From the NCBI RefSeq assembly GCF_001642575.1, contig NZ_LXNG01000012.1, positions 62,001-126,000 on the forward strand: DNA of 64,000 nucleotides, written 5' to 3'. Numbering within the stretch: position 1 is the stretch's first letter; each line of letters begins with the position of its first letter. The stretch is from Xanthomonas floridensis (GTDB taxonomy: Bacteria; Pseudomonadota; Gammaproteobacteria; Xanthomonadales; Xanthomonadaceae). Below the pieces are notes generated by a model. It had not been told where the DNA came from, made no database searches, and saw only the letters and a list, made by a program, of their open reading frames with translations. The translations under genes and the position numbers were made by a program. This document shows positions 1-11,547 of the stretch, piece after piece.

Positions 1-784
1 GACTTGCCGCGCTTTCGTAGCGATGGGACCAGCGACGCGTCATGTCGTGCCGTGCCCAGCAGGGTGCAACGTGTCTCGCTCATCGTCTCCGGTCGCCCGT
101 GTGCGATGGGCGATTGGCGTGCTTTGCGCCACATCCTCATCGCGAGTCGCCTCTCCCCGCGTGGAAAGAAAGATAAAGCAACGCTGCCAGGGATCTGGCT
201 GGCAGTTGCTCGCGACAGTTGCAGCGCGCACTGCGCCGCAGGATGGGCAGCAAGACTGCAGTGACGCTCTGCGTAGAGAGGCGCGTTCGAACAACGGTGT
301 GCATGCAGGTGTGCACCACGGGCCAACGTGGGTCGCCTGCGCAGCCAGGTCGTGATTCCGGTTTCCATGCTTCGGCGACTGTGCCGACTTATGCGTCCTG
401 CGCATGCAGATCTCGGGGATTGCCGTGGCGTCACCGAATTGCAACAACCGCTCACCACTATGCGCGACGCCTGCTTGCAGGTGTGATGCGGTGTCGCTGC
501 ATCGCTTTCTCGTTGCTCGTAGTGGTGCTGTCCCAGCCTCCGTGGACGGCGCGCGGCACTTTGGATGACGCATGACCGATCCTTGTTGGCTGCTGCATCG
601 CTTCCAGAGCTTTTCTGGGCACCTGCAAGCGGGCTGTGATGCCGCCTTGCGTGTGTATCGCCTGGGCAGCGCAGGGGGGCGCAAGCGCAGTGACGTGGGG
701 CGGGCTGCATGGCGACAGGCGGCGTTCGCTGGCGAAGGGGAATCGCCGCGGTCCGCGACTGCTCGACGCAGCGGGCGCGATGCG
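1..784. other. Gene-poor left edge
   Basis: No reading frame here looks like a protein. The open frames on both strands are Arg/Pro/Ala/Cys-rich, lack recognisable domains and overlap one another, as expected from GC-rich noncoding DNA. It could hold the upstream region of the phosphatase gene or an eroded gene. Confidence 0.5.
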
Positions 785-2182
785 ATGGGGATCGCGTTGC
801 GCCCGCTGTCCCGCAGGGATCGCAACGCGCAGCCAGCGAACAGGGCAGCGCCCGGCCTGTGCGCGCCGCATTTCCGCGCGCCCGCGTCGTTCGCCACCAG
901 CGCGGTGTGCATGCTGATGTTGGCGGTCTCGCTGTTGGGTGGTTGCGCATCCTCGGCGCGGACTGCATCGCGCCCGCCGTTGGAGGCGCACACGCATGCC
1001 GGCGCTGGTGCCGCACCGTTGCCCGCTGCACGGTCAGCGCAGCTGGAGCGGGTGGTGGTGATCTTCCGACACGGGGTGCGTGCGCCGCTGCAGGGAGAAG
1101 CCGCCGCCGCGCGCTATGCCGATCAAGCCTGGCCGCAGTGGTCCACGCCAGCCAGCCTGCTTACCCCGCGCGGTCGCAAGGCGGTGCGATTGAGTGGCGA
1201 CTACCTGCGTCAGTGGCTGGCGCAGCAGGGCGTATTGCCGGCGGCGGGATGCCCGGCGCAGGGTGCAGTGGCGGTCTGGGCCAATACCGACCAACGCACC
1301 ATCGACAGCGGCGCACTGTTGGCCGATGCGCTGGCACCAGGCTGCGGCATCGTTGCCGGACACCGTGAGCCAGGCAGCAATGATCCGCTGTTCCGGCCGA
1401 TCGAAGCCGGCGCCGTGCCATTCGATGCCGCGGCAGCGGTGGCCGCCATCAGGCAGCAAACCGGTGGCCCTGACGCGCTATTGCAAGGCCATGCCGCCGA
1501 ACTGCAGGCCATGCGGCAGATCCTGGGCTGCACCGAGATGCCGTGCGAGTTTGCGCGAATGACGTCCACGCTGGCGCCGTCGGCCAACGGGCGTGGCCTG
1601 GCCTTGAGCGGGCCGATCGATCTGACCTCCGGTACCGGCGAAGTGCTGTTGCTGCAGTACGCCGATGGCTTGCCGCTGTCGCAGGTCGGCTGGGGCCGCG
1701 CCACACCGGAGCGCCTGGCGCAGGTCTCGCGCCTGCACGCGCTGCTGTTCGATATCTACGCACGGCCGCACTACATGGCGCAGCGCTCGGGCGCACCGTT
1801 GGCACGCCAGGTCATGCAGCGCTTCGGCGATGCGCAGGCGCCGAAGGTCTCGTTGTTTGTGGGCAGCGATACGCATATCGCTGCATTGAGCGGGTTGCTG
1901 GACGTGCATTTCCACCTGCCCGGCTACGGTGCCGATGATCCGCCACCGGGTGGTGCATTGGTGCTCGGCCTGTGGCGGGAGAGCGACGGCCGCCAGGTCG
2001 TGCGTGCCCGCTACCTGGCGCAATCGCTGGATCAACTGCGCACGCTGGCACCGCTGGATCTGGCCCATCCGCCGCTGCAGCAGGAGCTCTCACTGGGCTT
2101 GTGCGTTCCGGAGCAACGCATGGCCTGCCCATTGGCGGATTTTGCGATGGCGCTCGAACAGCAGTTGCAGCTCGATCGGTAG
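785..2182 (+). CDS. Histidine acid phosphatase family lipoprotein (phytase/glucose-1-phosphatase type)
   Basis: This is a periplasmic or membrane-anchored phosphomonoesterase of the histidine acid phosphatase family (AppA/Agp clan), predicted to act on sugar phosphates or phytate. The signature RHGVRAP gives the nucleophilic His plus phosphate-binding Arg residues about 95 residues after the chosen start. A C-terminal SDTH segment (in VGSDTHIAAL) occupies the place of the family HD proton-donor motif: Asp is kept but the usual preceding His is Ser. A hydrophobic stretch ending LLGGC just before mature sequence is a lipobox. Start is uncertain: ATG 785 gives a basic n-region, while ATG 911 would leave a very short signal without positive charge. 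The reading frame stays open further upstream, but that part looks noncoding. Confidence 0.8.
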   Translation: MGIALRPLSRRDRNAQPANRAAPGLCAPHFRAPASFATSAVCMLMLAVSLLGGCASSARTASRPPLEAHTHAGAGAAPLPAARSAQLERVVVIFRHGVRAPLQGEAAAARYADQAWPQWSTPASLLTPRGRKAVRLSGDYLRQWLAQQGVLPAAGCPAQGAVAVWANTDQRTIDSGALLADALAPGCGIVAGHREPGSNDPLFRPIEAGAVPFDAAAAVAAIRQQTGGPDALLQGHAAELQAMRQILGCTEMPCEFARMTSTLAPSANGRGLALSGPIDLTSGTGEVLLLQYADGLPLSQVGWGRATPERLAQVSRLHALLFDIYARPHYMAQRSGAPLARQVMQRFGDAQAPKVSLFVGSDTHIAALSGLLDVHFHLPGYGADDPPPGGALVLGLWRESDGRQVVRARYLAQSLDQLRTLAPLDLAHPPLQQELSLGLCVPEQRMACPLADFAMALEQQLQLDR

Positions 2183-2337
2183 CATCGCGATCACGACAGC
2201 TGTCCTGCGGTGGTCTGCATGGCATGTGGCTGTGCCCCGTACCCTCGCCCCAATCCCCCTTGGTTCTTGGCGATCTGCCGAATTAGGTGTCGAGAGCCGG
2301 CGGGGTCGACCGATGACCTATGGGTCTGAGCGACCGC

Positions 2338-2785
2338 GGGAGAGGGCCCTGAGCAGCGGTTGGCCTCGTTGTCCCTTCTCCCGCCTTGCGGGAGAAGGTG
2401 CCCCGCAGGGGCGGATGAGGGGGACGTGCGCAGCCAGTGCTATTCGGCAGGTGAATGCTGCGCCCGTACCTCACCCCATGCCCTAACCCGCAGGAGAGGG
2501 CCCTGAGCAGCGGTTGGCCTCGTTGTCCCTTCTCCCGCCTTGCGGGAGAAGGTGCCCCGCAGGGGCGGATGAGGGGGACGTGCGCAGCCAGGTGCTATTC
2601 GGCAGTGAATGGCTGCGCCCTTACCTCACCGCAGGCCCTAACCCGCAGGAGAGGGCCCTGAGCAGCGGTTGGCATCGTTGTCCCTTCTCCCGCCTTGCGG
2701 GAGAAGGTGCCCCGCAGGGGCGGATGAGGGGGACGTGCGCAGCCAGGTGCTATTCGGAAGGGGAGTGGCTGCGCCCGTACCCTCA
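2338..2785. repeat. Three direct copies of a ~154-bp intergenic repeat
   Basis: The word AGAGGGCCCTGAGCAGCGGT recurs at 2341, 2495 and 2650, so the units are 154 and 155 bp apart and nearly identical. Each contains a perfect hairpin with 11-bp arms (CCTTCTCCCGC / GCGGGAGAAGG) around the 3-nt loop CTT, followed by GGGGCGGATGAGGGGG. Related fragments occur near 8.7 kb and 31.6-31.9 kb in this window. The stretch 2183-2337 before it and 2786-2910 after it carry no gene; a further CCCCAACCC...GGGGAGGGG fragment lies at about 2786-2816. Confidence 0.9.
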
Positions 2786-2910
2786 CCCCAACCCATCTCC
2801 CGCGGGGAGGGGCTCTGTTTCGTCACGCCCGTCCGCGTGCGGGTACGCCGTCAGCCGGAGCCTTTGCAACCTGCCACTTCCTGGAGTTGGGCAACCCACC
2901 GACAGACCCC

Positions 2911-2942
2911 GAAACGAAACCGGGCCGCATCAGCGGCCCGGT
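2911..2942 (-). terminator. Rho-independent terminator of metK
   Basis: Reading the minus strand, arms ACCGGGCCGC and GCGGCCCGGT (10 bp, perfect) enclose a TGAT loop and are followed by a T-rich run (TTTCGTTTC). It lies about 40 bp beyond the metK stop codon. Confidence 0.85.
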
Positions 2943-2980
2943 CGTTGTGCATCGCGCGCGCTCCTGCAGGAGCGGCGTGC

Positions 2981-4192
<1,212 letters not shown>

Positions 4193-4550
4193 CAGGCTTA
4201 TATCCCTTAATTCGGATGAAAAGATGGGTGCGGATGATACACGCCCACGGTGACCGTTGCATTGTGCGCCTGAACGCGATGCCGTGGAGGTAAGCGCGGC
4301 CGACAGGACGCTCCGGCAGCCGGCAGTGAGGTGTCTGCAACACTGCAGGGGCGGCCATGCGCGAGCGAGGCAGGCAGACTTCCACGTCCGAGCGCCGTAC
4401 CTGCCAGGGCACGGCGTGCGATGGGGCCGTCTGCCGCTGCATGCATTGCTCGAGCACCTGGCCGACACTGCGGTCGAGCTGCAAGCGCTGCGGTCGGCGT
4501 TGGGCATCTCCCCGTGAGGGGGCCCGCCACACCCTCGCGCAACCCGCCGC
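4193..4550. other. Upstream region of metK
   Basis: This 358-bp spacer separates the OsmC-type gene stop from the metK start, both on the minus strand. It must hold the metK promoter and 5' leader. A possible -10 element (TATCAT read on the minus strand, about 4228-4233) lies roughly 35 bp before the start. I looked for SAM- or SAH-riboswitch cores and could not recognise one. Confidence 0.4.
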
Positions 4551-5036
4551 TCAGGTCGAGTCGGCCAGTTGCAGCCGGGGCTCGTGGCTGACCGGGAAAT
4601 TCATCGAGCGGGCGATGAAGCACTTTTCATGCGCGGTGTGGTGCAGCGCTCTGGCTTGCTCGAGGTCGCTGCCCGGTGCCAGGGTCACCAGCGGGCGCAG
4701 CACCACCGAGGTGAACTGCCCGGCGCCATCGGCCTGTTCCAGCATGGCGCCTTCGGCGTTGTCCTCGTAGGCCTGCACGATGATGCCGGCAGTGGCGCAC
4801 AACCCCAGGTACCAGAGCTTGTGGCAGGCCGACAGTGAGGCGACCAGCAGGTCTTCGGGGTTCCAGCGTGCCGGGTCACCGCGAAAGCCTGGATCTGACG
4901 AGCCGTCGATCACGCTGGCCTTGCCCGCTGCCTCGATGCGGTGGTCGCGGCTGTAGGCGCGATATCCCGAGGTGCCGCTGCCCTGGTTGCCGGTCCAGGT
5001 GACCTTGACGCTGTACTGGTGCTGTTGGTCTGGCAT
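4551..5036 (-). CDS. OsmC-family peroxidase/redox protein
   Basis: A 161-residue protein of the OsmC/Ohr superfamily, whose members reduce organic hydroperoxides with two cysteines. The sequence shows the family fold markers: an early VTWTGN strand, the segment [21 protein letters not shown] with the first conserved Cys on the central helix, and a later [14 protein letters not shown] segment with the second Cys. It groups better with the YhfA/OsmC-like branch than with Ohr. Start at ATG 5036, just before [12 protein letters not shown]. Divergent from the next gene; no operon partner is obvious. Confidence 0.88.
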   Translation of the reverse strand: MPDQQHQYSVKVTWTGNQGSGTSGYRAYSRDHRIEAAGKASVIDGSSDPGFRGDPARWNPEDLLVASLSACHKLWYLGLCATAGIIVQAYEDNAEGAMLEQADGAGQFTSVVLRPLVTLAPGSDLEQARALHHTAHEKCFIARSMNFPVSHEPRLQLADST

Positions 5037-5512
5037 TCGCGCACTCCTTGCCTGAGCGCACACCATGCGTCCTTCAGCCCTGGCTGACAAGGGATGCCGT
5101 TGCCTGGGCCTTCATCGGAGTAGGCGCTTCCCAGCGGTGGGACATCCGCACCAGGTCCTTGTTGCCTCGATTGCTGCCGCGCCGGCCATGACGCAGGAGG
5201 CAACGCTTTCTCGGTTTGCTTCAAACAACAGGCGGTCACTTGCGCAGCGTCGCCATGCAGCCGGTCGCAAAGATTCTTGCGTCTGAACCGCGGCAGCGGC
5301 GTCGCGTTCCGCACGTACGGCGACCGCACGTCAAGGCTGCGCTGGCGCCTTTCTATCCGCTGCTCCCGCGCAGCGTGCCGACAGCTGCGATGCGCCGCTG
5401 GTCGCCCCGGCGTGCACCGTCGATGCAGCGCCGCGCCGGCGCAGCTGTGTGCCGACTGAAAGCACGTAGCGCGATGCCCATCCGTGCATGTCGGGCCTGC
5501 TAGCATCGGGCG
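5037..5512. other. Divergent intergenic region
   Basis: 476 bp between two divergently transcribed genes. No convincing gene, repeat or operator is visible; it presumably contains both promoters. Confidence 0.4.
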
Positions 5513-6619
5513 ATGGATTCCCTGACCCAGATCGTTCTTGGCGGTGCCATCGCTGCCGCCATCGCGCCGCCCGGACAGCGGCGTGCCGCCTTGCTCGCCG
5601 GCGCGGCACTGGGCACCTTGCCCGATCTTGACGCATTGGCCTTGCTGCCATTGACCGACGACCCGGTCACCCTGATGACGGTGCACCGCAGCGTCAGCCA
5701 TTCGCTGTTCGTGCTGCCACTGCTGGGGTGGCTGATCTGGTGGCTGTTCCGCCGCTACGGCAATGGACGCGTGGCTGGTGCGCCCACGCGCTGGTTCTGG
5801 GCGATCCAGCTGGCCCTGATCACCCACCCGCTGCTGGACGCCTTCACCGTCTACGGCACCCAGCTGTGGTGGCCGCTGCAACCGCATCCGACCATGTGGT
5901 CCAGCGTCTTCATCATCGACCCGGCCTATACGCTGTGGCTGCTGCTGGCCTGCGCCATCGCCTGGTTCGCACGTGCGCGCCCGCTGGCGCAGCGCGTGCT
6001 GGTGATCGGCCTGGTGGCCAGTTCTGCGTATCTGGGCTGGTCGCTGATCGCCAAGCATCTGGTCGATCAGCAGGCCGATCGCGCCCTGGCCGCCATGGGG
6101 CTGGCCGACGCGCCGCGTTTCTCGGTGCCGATGCCCTTCAATACGCTGCTCTGGCGCGTGGTGGCGATGACGCCCAGCGGCTATGTCATCGGCGAACGCT
6201 CGCTGGTGGCCGATAGCGGCCCGATGCAGTTCCGCGGGTTTTCCAGCAATACCCAGGCGCTGGGCGAGGTGGCCGCGTTCAACTCGGTGCGCCGGCTGAC
6301 CTGGTTCAACCGCGGCTTCATGCGCGCGCGGCTGGTGGACGACGACCTGATGCTCAGCGACCTGCGGATGGGCCTGGAACCGGACTACAACTTCAACTTC
6401 GTGGTTGCCCATCGCGACGACGGTGGCTGGCAGCCGATCGTGCCGCGGCAGGTCCAGGCGGCCTACCGCGCCCCAGTGGCCCGCGACCAGATCTGGGCAG
6501 TGCTGGCGCAGATGTGGCACCGCATCTGGAACGCGCCCAGCGGCAAGGCGCTGACCGGCGATCTGGAACATGACAGCACGCCGGCAAGCGCACCGGCGTC
6601 GGCCTCGGCGCCTCAGTAG
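5513..6619 (+). CDS. Membrane-bound metal-dependent hydrolase, YdjM/DUF457 family
   Basis: The 368-residue product begins MDSLTQIVLGGAIAAAI and carries the family pattern of an early Asp cluster (LPDLDAL), a histidine motif HRSVSHSLFVLPLLGWL and HPLLDAFTVYGTQLWWP. Several transmembrane helices fill the first half, then a soluble C-terminal region of about 170 residues. The family (DUF457, annotated as membrane-bound metal-dependent hydrolase, E. coli YdjM) has no firmly assigned substrate; the conserved His/Asp residues suggest a metal centre. Its last 7 bp overlap the end of the convergent methyltransferase gene. Confidence 0.85.
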   Translation: MDSLTQIVLGGAIAAAIAPPGQRRAALLAGAALGTLPDLDALALLPLTDDPVTLMTVHRSVSHSLFVLPLLGWLIWWLFRRYGNGRVAGAPTRWFWAIQLALITHPLLDAFTVYGTQLWWPLQPHPTMWSSVFIIDPAYTLWLLLACAIAWFARARPLAQRVLVIGLVASSAYLGWSLIAKHLVDQQADRALAAMGLADAPRFSVPMPFNTLLWRVVAMTPSGYVIGERSLVADSGPMQFRGFSSNTQALGEVAAFNSVRRLTWFNRGFMRARLVDDDLMLSDLRMGLEPDYNFNFVVAHRDDGGWQPIVPRQVQAAYRAPVARDQIWAVLAQMWHRIWNAPSGKALTGDLEHDSTPASAPASASAPQ

Positions 6620-7440
6620 ACCGTGGCGCGCGCCTGCACGAAGGAATAGAAGAACACCGCATCCGGGTCGCTTTGCACCTGCGCCAGTTCGCGGCGCATG
6701 CCGTCCACCGTATCGGCGTCCACCGCGCCGGCATGCAGCAGTTGCTCGGCCGCCGACAGCAGCACTTCTTCCCAGAACCCGATCATGGTCTTGCGCCGGC
6801 CCGGCTCGCGGTTGTCCAGGTGCAGCGTCTTGATCTGCGTCTGCACATCGCGAAAGCCGCCGGCCAGCAGCAGATTGCCGAGCTTGGCGCCCACGAACGG
6901 ATCGCCGCCCTGGTCGTGCTGGAAATCGTTGAACGCCATCCAGTAGCGCCACAGGTTGGGCGAATACGGGTGCAGCAGGAACGAGGCGTTCATCACCTCG
7001 GTCACATACACCGGCGAGCCGGGCAGCAGGACGCGCCGCACCTCGTTGAGCACGCGCGCCGGCGAGGGCACGTGCTCCAGCACCCAGCACAGGAACGCCG
7101 CATCGAACTGGCGCGCCTCGAAGGGCAGGTCGCCCGCATCGGCCTGCTGCAGGCTGTACCGCTCGCGGCACCAGGCCAGCCGCTCCAGGTTGGCGCGCGC
7201 TGCCCCCAGCTGCGCCTGGCTCAGGTCCACGCCGGTGACATGCAGTTCGGGAAACCGCCGCAGCAGCACCTCGGTCTGCGCACCCACGCCGCTGCCCACT
7301 TCCAGCAGGCGCCGCGCACCGCTGTAGTCGACCTCGTTGAAGAGCGTGGCTTCCAGTAATCGCGCCTGCTTGAGCAGGCGTGCCTGCTCGGTGGCCGAGA
7401 AGCCGTGCAGATAGGTCGGAGTGTCGCTCGGTGCGCTCAT
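6613..7440 (-). CDS. Class I SAM-dependent methyltransferase
   Basis: A 275-residue methyltransferase with the Rossmann-type SAM site: motif I LLEVGSGVGAQTEVL, acidic end of strand beta-2 VTGVDLS, and motif II/III region FDAAFLCWVLEHVPSPARVLNEV. This layout is that of UbiE/Methyltransf_11-type small-molecule methyltransferases. The C-terminal part is specific to the protein and gives no substrate clue. It sits 28 bp downstream of dusB on the same strand, so the two may be cotranscribed, and its stop overlaps the convergent membrane hydrolase by 7 bp. Confidence 0.88.
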   Translation of the reverse strand: MSAPSDTPTYLHGFSATEQARLLKQARLLEATLFNEVDYSGARRLLEVGSGVGAQTEVLLRRFPELHVTGVDLSQAQLGAARANLERLAWCRERYSLQQADAGDLPFEARQFDAAFLCWVLEHVPSPARVLNEVRRVLLPGSPVYVTEVMNASFLLHPYSPNLWRYWMAFNDFQHDQGGDPFVGAKLGNLLLAGGFRDVQTQIKTLHLDNREPGRRKTMIGFWEEVLLSAAEQLLHAGAVDADTVDGMRRELAQVQSDPDAVFFYSFVQARATVY

Positions 7441-7468
7441 GCGTGCGGCTCCAGCAGGCAGAAAAAAC

Positions 7469-8467
<999 letters not shown>

Positions 8468-8488
8468 GCGGGCATTGTAGCTGGGGTG

Positions 8489-8544
8489 GGGAATCGGGAA
8501 TCGGGAATCGGGAATCGGGAATCGGGAATCGGGAATCGGGAATC
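8489..8544. repeat. Eight tandem GGGAATC heptamers
   Basis: The 7-mer GGGAATC is repeated eight times without interruption, starting 21 bp upstream of the dusB start codon. Two copies in the opposite orientation occur at 63193-63206, next to the rlmM stop. Confidence 0.97.
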
Positions 8545-8990
8545 GGAAGAGTGTGTCCGGCCTTCGGTGCTGCGCGATGGCTGTGCGGGGCGCGCGACTG
8601 GATAGGGCGAGGGCGGCGGCGAATATGTGGGCTGACCGTACCCTTGCCCCAACCCCTGTTCCGTGGGGAGAGGCTGCTATTCCTTCTCCGCTGGGGAGGG
8701 GAGAACAGCGTCTATTCCTTCTTCGCCTCTGGCTGGGAGAGCGGCGTCTATTTCTTCTCCCGTTGGGACATTGTCCTCCTGGATGGGGGGGGAGGTGGCG
8801 CGTTAGCGCCGGATGAGGGGGCGGGCGCCCGGCGCTGTATCACGCCTCCTCTGTATCCCAGAGCTTTCCGAGTAAGACGACCGAAGCTCCGGCAGCAGCA
8901 GAGCTCGCAGCGTCCTCCAGCAGGCACGGTCCATGATGCCGTCCGCCGTGCAAACAGTCTCTAACGCGCAGGCCGAGGCCCTAAATGCAG
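8545..8990. repeat. Degenerate intergenic repeat cluster
   Basis: This gene-free stretch holds about three diverged ~36-bp tandem units sharing the core TCTATTCCTTCT (near 8674, 8710 and 8746). It ends with CCGGATGAGGGGGCGGGCG at about 8810-8827, which matches the GGATGAGGGGG tail of the 2.3-2.8 kb repeats. It therefore belongs to the same dispersed family. The rest (8830-8990) shows nothing recognisable. Confidence 0.6.
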
Positions 8991-9018
8991 AAGGCGACCG
9001 CATTGGTGCGGTCGCCTT
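8991..9018 (-). terminator. Terminator of the nupC-rbsK unit
   Basis: Perfect 11-bp arms (AAGGCGACCGC / GCGGTCGCCTT) with a 6-nt loop, followed on the minus strand by the T-rich stretch TTCTGCATTT. It lies 25 bp after the rbsK stop. Confidence 0.8.
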
Positions 9019-9042
9019 GGTTGGTCACTCGACGCGTGTGAC

Positions 9043-9999
9043 TTACACAGCCACGTCTGGCAGCAGCCGCGGCATGGAGTTGGCAGCGCCTTCCACTTCG
9101 GTGGAGCGTGCCGCGTAGCGGGTGGCAAAGCGCACGTGGGTGATGAAGCTTGCGCCGGGCGACTGCGCCAGCGAGGCCACCAGTGCGCCGTTGAAGGCAT
9201 CGCCGGCGCCGGTGGTGTCCACCGTCTGCGCGCTTTCGGCGCCCACCCGGTAATGCGCCGCGGTGTCGCCGCGCAGTTGCTCGTCGGCATGCGAGATGAA
9301 GGCGCCCACCGCGCCCAGCGTCACCACCACGGTGCCGCCTGGCAGCAATTTGCGGCACAGCGAGTGCAACGTGTTGCCGTCCAGCGCGGCCACATCGTCG
9401 GCATTGATGCGCTCGCCGACATGGCGGCCGAGCAGTGCGGCGAACTCGGTCTCGTTCGGGGTCAGCACGTCCGACAGCTTGAGCAGGCCGATGGAGGTCG
9501 GCGCATTGGCGGGCGCAGCGTTGAGCACGGTCAGCACGCCGCATTCGTGGGCCAGCGCGAGCGCTGCTTCGACGGTCTCTGCCGGCGATTCCAGCTGTGC
9601 CAGCAGCACCTGTGCCGATGCCACCAGCGGGCGCTGGTTTTCAACGAAACCTGCGCTCAGCACCGAGTTGGCGCCGGCACCGATCACGATGGTGTTGCGG
9701 CCGTGGCCGTCGACGTAGATGCCGCCGGTCCCGGTGGGCTCGTTGCTCGGCTCGGCGATCAGCGCAAAGCCGTCATGGGCGGCCAGCGAACGCGCCAGCG
9801 CGCCGCCGGCATCGTCGCCCAGCGCGCACAGGAAATGCGTCCTGGCACCGGCACGCGCCGCCGCCACCGCCTGATTGAAGCCCTTGCCACCCGGGCCGGT
9901 GCTGTAGCGGCCGGCGATGGTGGCGCCCGGCACCGGTAGCACGTCGCACCGCCACACGTGATCGACATTGAAAGACCCGACAACGACGACCGAACTCAT
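9043..9999 (-). CDS. rbsK: Ribokinase
   Basis: PfkB-family sugar kinase of 318 residues, predicted to phosphorylate ribose to ribose 5-phosphate with ATP. Visible motifs: VVGSFNVDHVW at the N-terminus, the PfkB signature 1 region GGKGFNQAVAAARAGA, LTPNETE, and the catalytic/anion-hole motif DTTGAGDAFNGAL with the catalytic Asp. The GGKG-N-A pattern is typical of ribokinases. It follows the nucleoside transporter gene by 80 bp on the same strand and precedes a strong terminator. This suggests a nucleoside/ribose salvage unit in which imported nucleosides are split and the ribose phosphorylated. Confidence 0.9.
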   Translation of the reverse strand: MSSVVVVGSFNVDHVWRCDVLPVPGATIAGRYSTGPGGKGFNQAVAAARAGARTHFLCALGDDAGGALARSLAAHDGFALIAEPSNEPTGTGGIYVDGHGRNTIVIGAGANSVLSAGFVENQRPLVASAQVLLAQLESPAETVEAALALAHECGVLTVLNAAPANAPTSIGLLKLSDVLTPNETEFAALLGRHVGERINADDVAALDGNTLHSLCRKLLPGGTVVVTLGAVGAFISHADEQLRGDTAAHYRVGAESAQTVDTTGAGDAFNGALVASLAQSPGASFITHVRFATRYAARSTEVEGAANSMPRLLPDVAV

Positions 10000-10079
10000 A
10001 AATACCTGCTTGCTTGAATGACGAAGATGACACGTGGCATGCAGTCATTAGAACGGCACGCCGATGAACCAGCCCCGCC

Positions 10080-11378
10080 TCACCCGAAGTGCGACAGCAC
10101 GCCGGCAATGGTAGCGGTCATGAAGGTGGCGATCGAACCGCCGAGCACCGCCCGCAGGCCGAACTTGGCCAGATCGTGACGACGTTCCGGTGCCAGCCCG
10201 CCAATGCCGCCGATCTGGATCGCAATCGAGCTAAAGTTGGCAAAGCCGCACAGGGCATACGTGGCAATCAGGCGGCCTTCTTCGCTCAGGCTCACGCCGG
10301 CAACCTGGCCCTTCACGATCTGCGACAACTCGGTATAGGCGACGAATTCGTTGATCACCACCTTCTGGCCGATCAGCGAGCCGACCGTGGTCGCGTCCGC
10401 CCACGGCGTGCCGATCACCCAGGCCACCGGGGCCAGCACGTAGCCGAAGATTGTGGACAGGTTGGTCGGCCGGCCCAGCGCCGCTGCCGCACCGGTCACT
10501 TCGCCCAGCCATGTCAGCGGGGCGTTGATCAGCGCGATCAGCGCGATGAAGGCCAGCAGCATCGCGCCGATGTTCAGCGCCAGGCGCAGGCCATCGCCCG
10601 CACCGGCCGCGGCTGCATCGATGATGTTGCTGGTGGTCTTTTCCACTTCCATCTTGACCGTGCCGCGGGTCAGCGGCGTGCCGGTTTCCGGTACCAGCAG
10701 CTTGGCCACCACCAGGGTGGCCGGCGCCGCCATGATGCTGGCGGCGAGCAGATGCTTGGCGTAGAAGGCCTGCTGCGCCGGATCGCTGCCGCCGAGCATG
10801 CCCACATACGCGGCCAGCACGCCGCCGGCGATATGCGCCATGCCGCCGATCATCATCGTCAGCAGCTCGGACTGGGTCATCTTGGGGATGTACGGGCGCA
10901 CGGTCAGCGGCGCCTCGGTCTGGCCGATGAACACGCTGGCGCAGACGCTGGTGGTTTCCGCACCGGACACCCGCATCACCTTGGTGATCGCCCAGGCCAT
11001 CGCACGCACCACCAGCTGCATCACCCCCAGGTGGTACAGCACGCCCATCAGCGCCGAGAAGAAGATGATGGTGGGCAGCACCTGGAACGCGAAGATGAAG
11101 CCGTAGCTTTCGATGTTCATCAGGCTGCCGAAAATGAAGGTGGAGCCTTCATTGACGAAGCTCAGCACCTTCACAAAGCCCTTGCCCAGCGAGTCGAACA
11201 CGTCGCGCCCGCCCGGCACCAGCAGCACCAGCGAGGCGAACGAGATCTGCAGCAACAGGCCGGTGCCGACCAGCTTCCAGTCAACTGCGCGGCGGTTGGT
11301 CGAAAACAGCCAGGTGATGCCGATGAGCACTGCCAGACCGAACAGGCCGAAACCGATCCTTCCCAAACCTTCGACCAT
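10080..11378 (-). CDS. Concentrative nucleoside transporter, NupC/CNT family
   Basis: Inner-membrane proton- or sodium-coupled nucleoside importer. The 432-residue product is strongly hydrophobic and carries CNT-family hallmarks: a QVLPTIIFFSALMGVLYHLG segment, SGAETTSVCASVFIGQTEAPL with the conserved GQTEAP substrate-site motif, and the later INEFVAY and ALCGFANFSSIAIQIGG segments. Start chosen at ATG 11378 (MVEGLGRIGFGLFGL), as upstream sequence in the frame looks non-coding. It is transcribed toward rbsK and divergently from the aldo/keto reductase. Confidence 0.93.
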   Translation of the reverse strand: MVEGLGRIGFGLFGLAVLIGITWLFSTNRRAVDWKLVGTGLLLQISFASLVLLVPGGRDVFDSLGKGFVKVLSFVNEGSTFIFGSLMNIESYGFIFAFQVLPTIIFFSALMGVLYHLGVMQLVVRAMAWAITKVMRVSGAETTSVCASVFIGQTEAPLTVRPYIPKMTQSELLTMMIGGMAHIAGGVLAAYVGMLGGSDPAQQAFYAKHLLAASIMAAPATLVVAKLLVPETGTPLTRGTVKMEVEKTTSNIIDAAAAGAGDGLRLALNIGAMLLAFIALIALINAPLTWLGEVTGAAAALGRPTNLSTIFGYVLAPVAWVIGTPWADATTVGSLIGQKVVINEFVAYTELSQIVKGQVAGVSLSEEGRLIATYALCGFANFSSIAIQIGGIGGLAPERRHDLAKFGLRAVLGGSIATFMTATIAGVLSHFG

Positions 11379-11547
11379 TCCAATCCCCGGGGCTGCTGAC
11401 GGCAAAACGAGAAGCCTAGAGCAGGGGGTCTCAGCGGGCAAGGCGAGCGGCATTCAGACGGCCGCCACTGGCTCGCGCCAGCGTCCCGGCCGCTAAACTG
11501 CGCAATCCGGTCCGGGGCAGGTGCCCCGGAGGGTGCAGGAGTTCGCC

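Noticed and set aside
4193..4550. SAM/SAH riboswitch upstream of metK
   Set aside because: No recognisable conserved core was found; a covariance-model search (Infernal against Rfam SAM and SAH families) would decide.
4910..7171. A 753-codon minus-strand open frame
   Set aside because: It runs through the OsmC gene, the DUF457 gene and the methyltransferase in a different frame with composition typical of antisense shadows.
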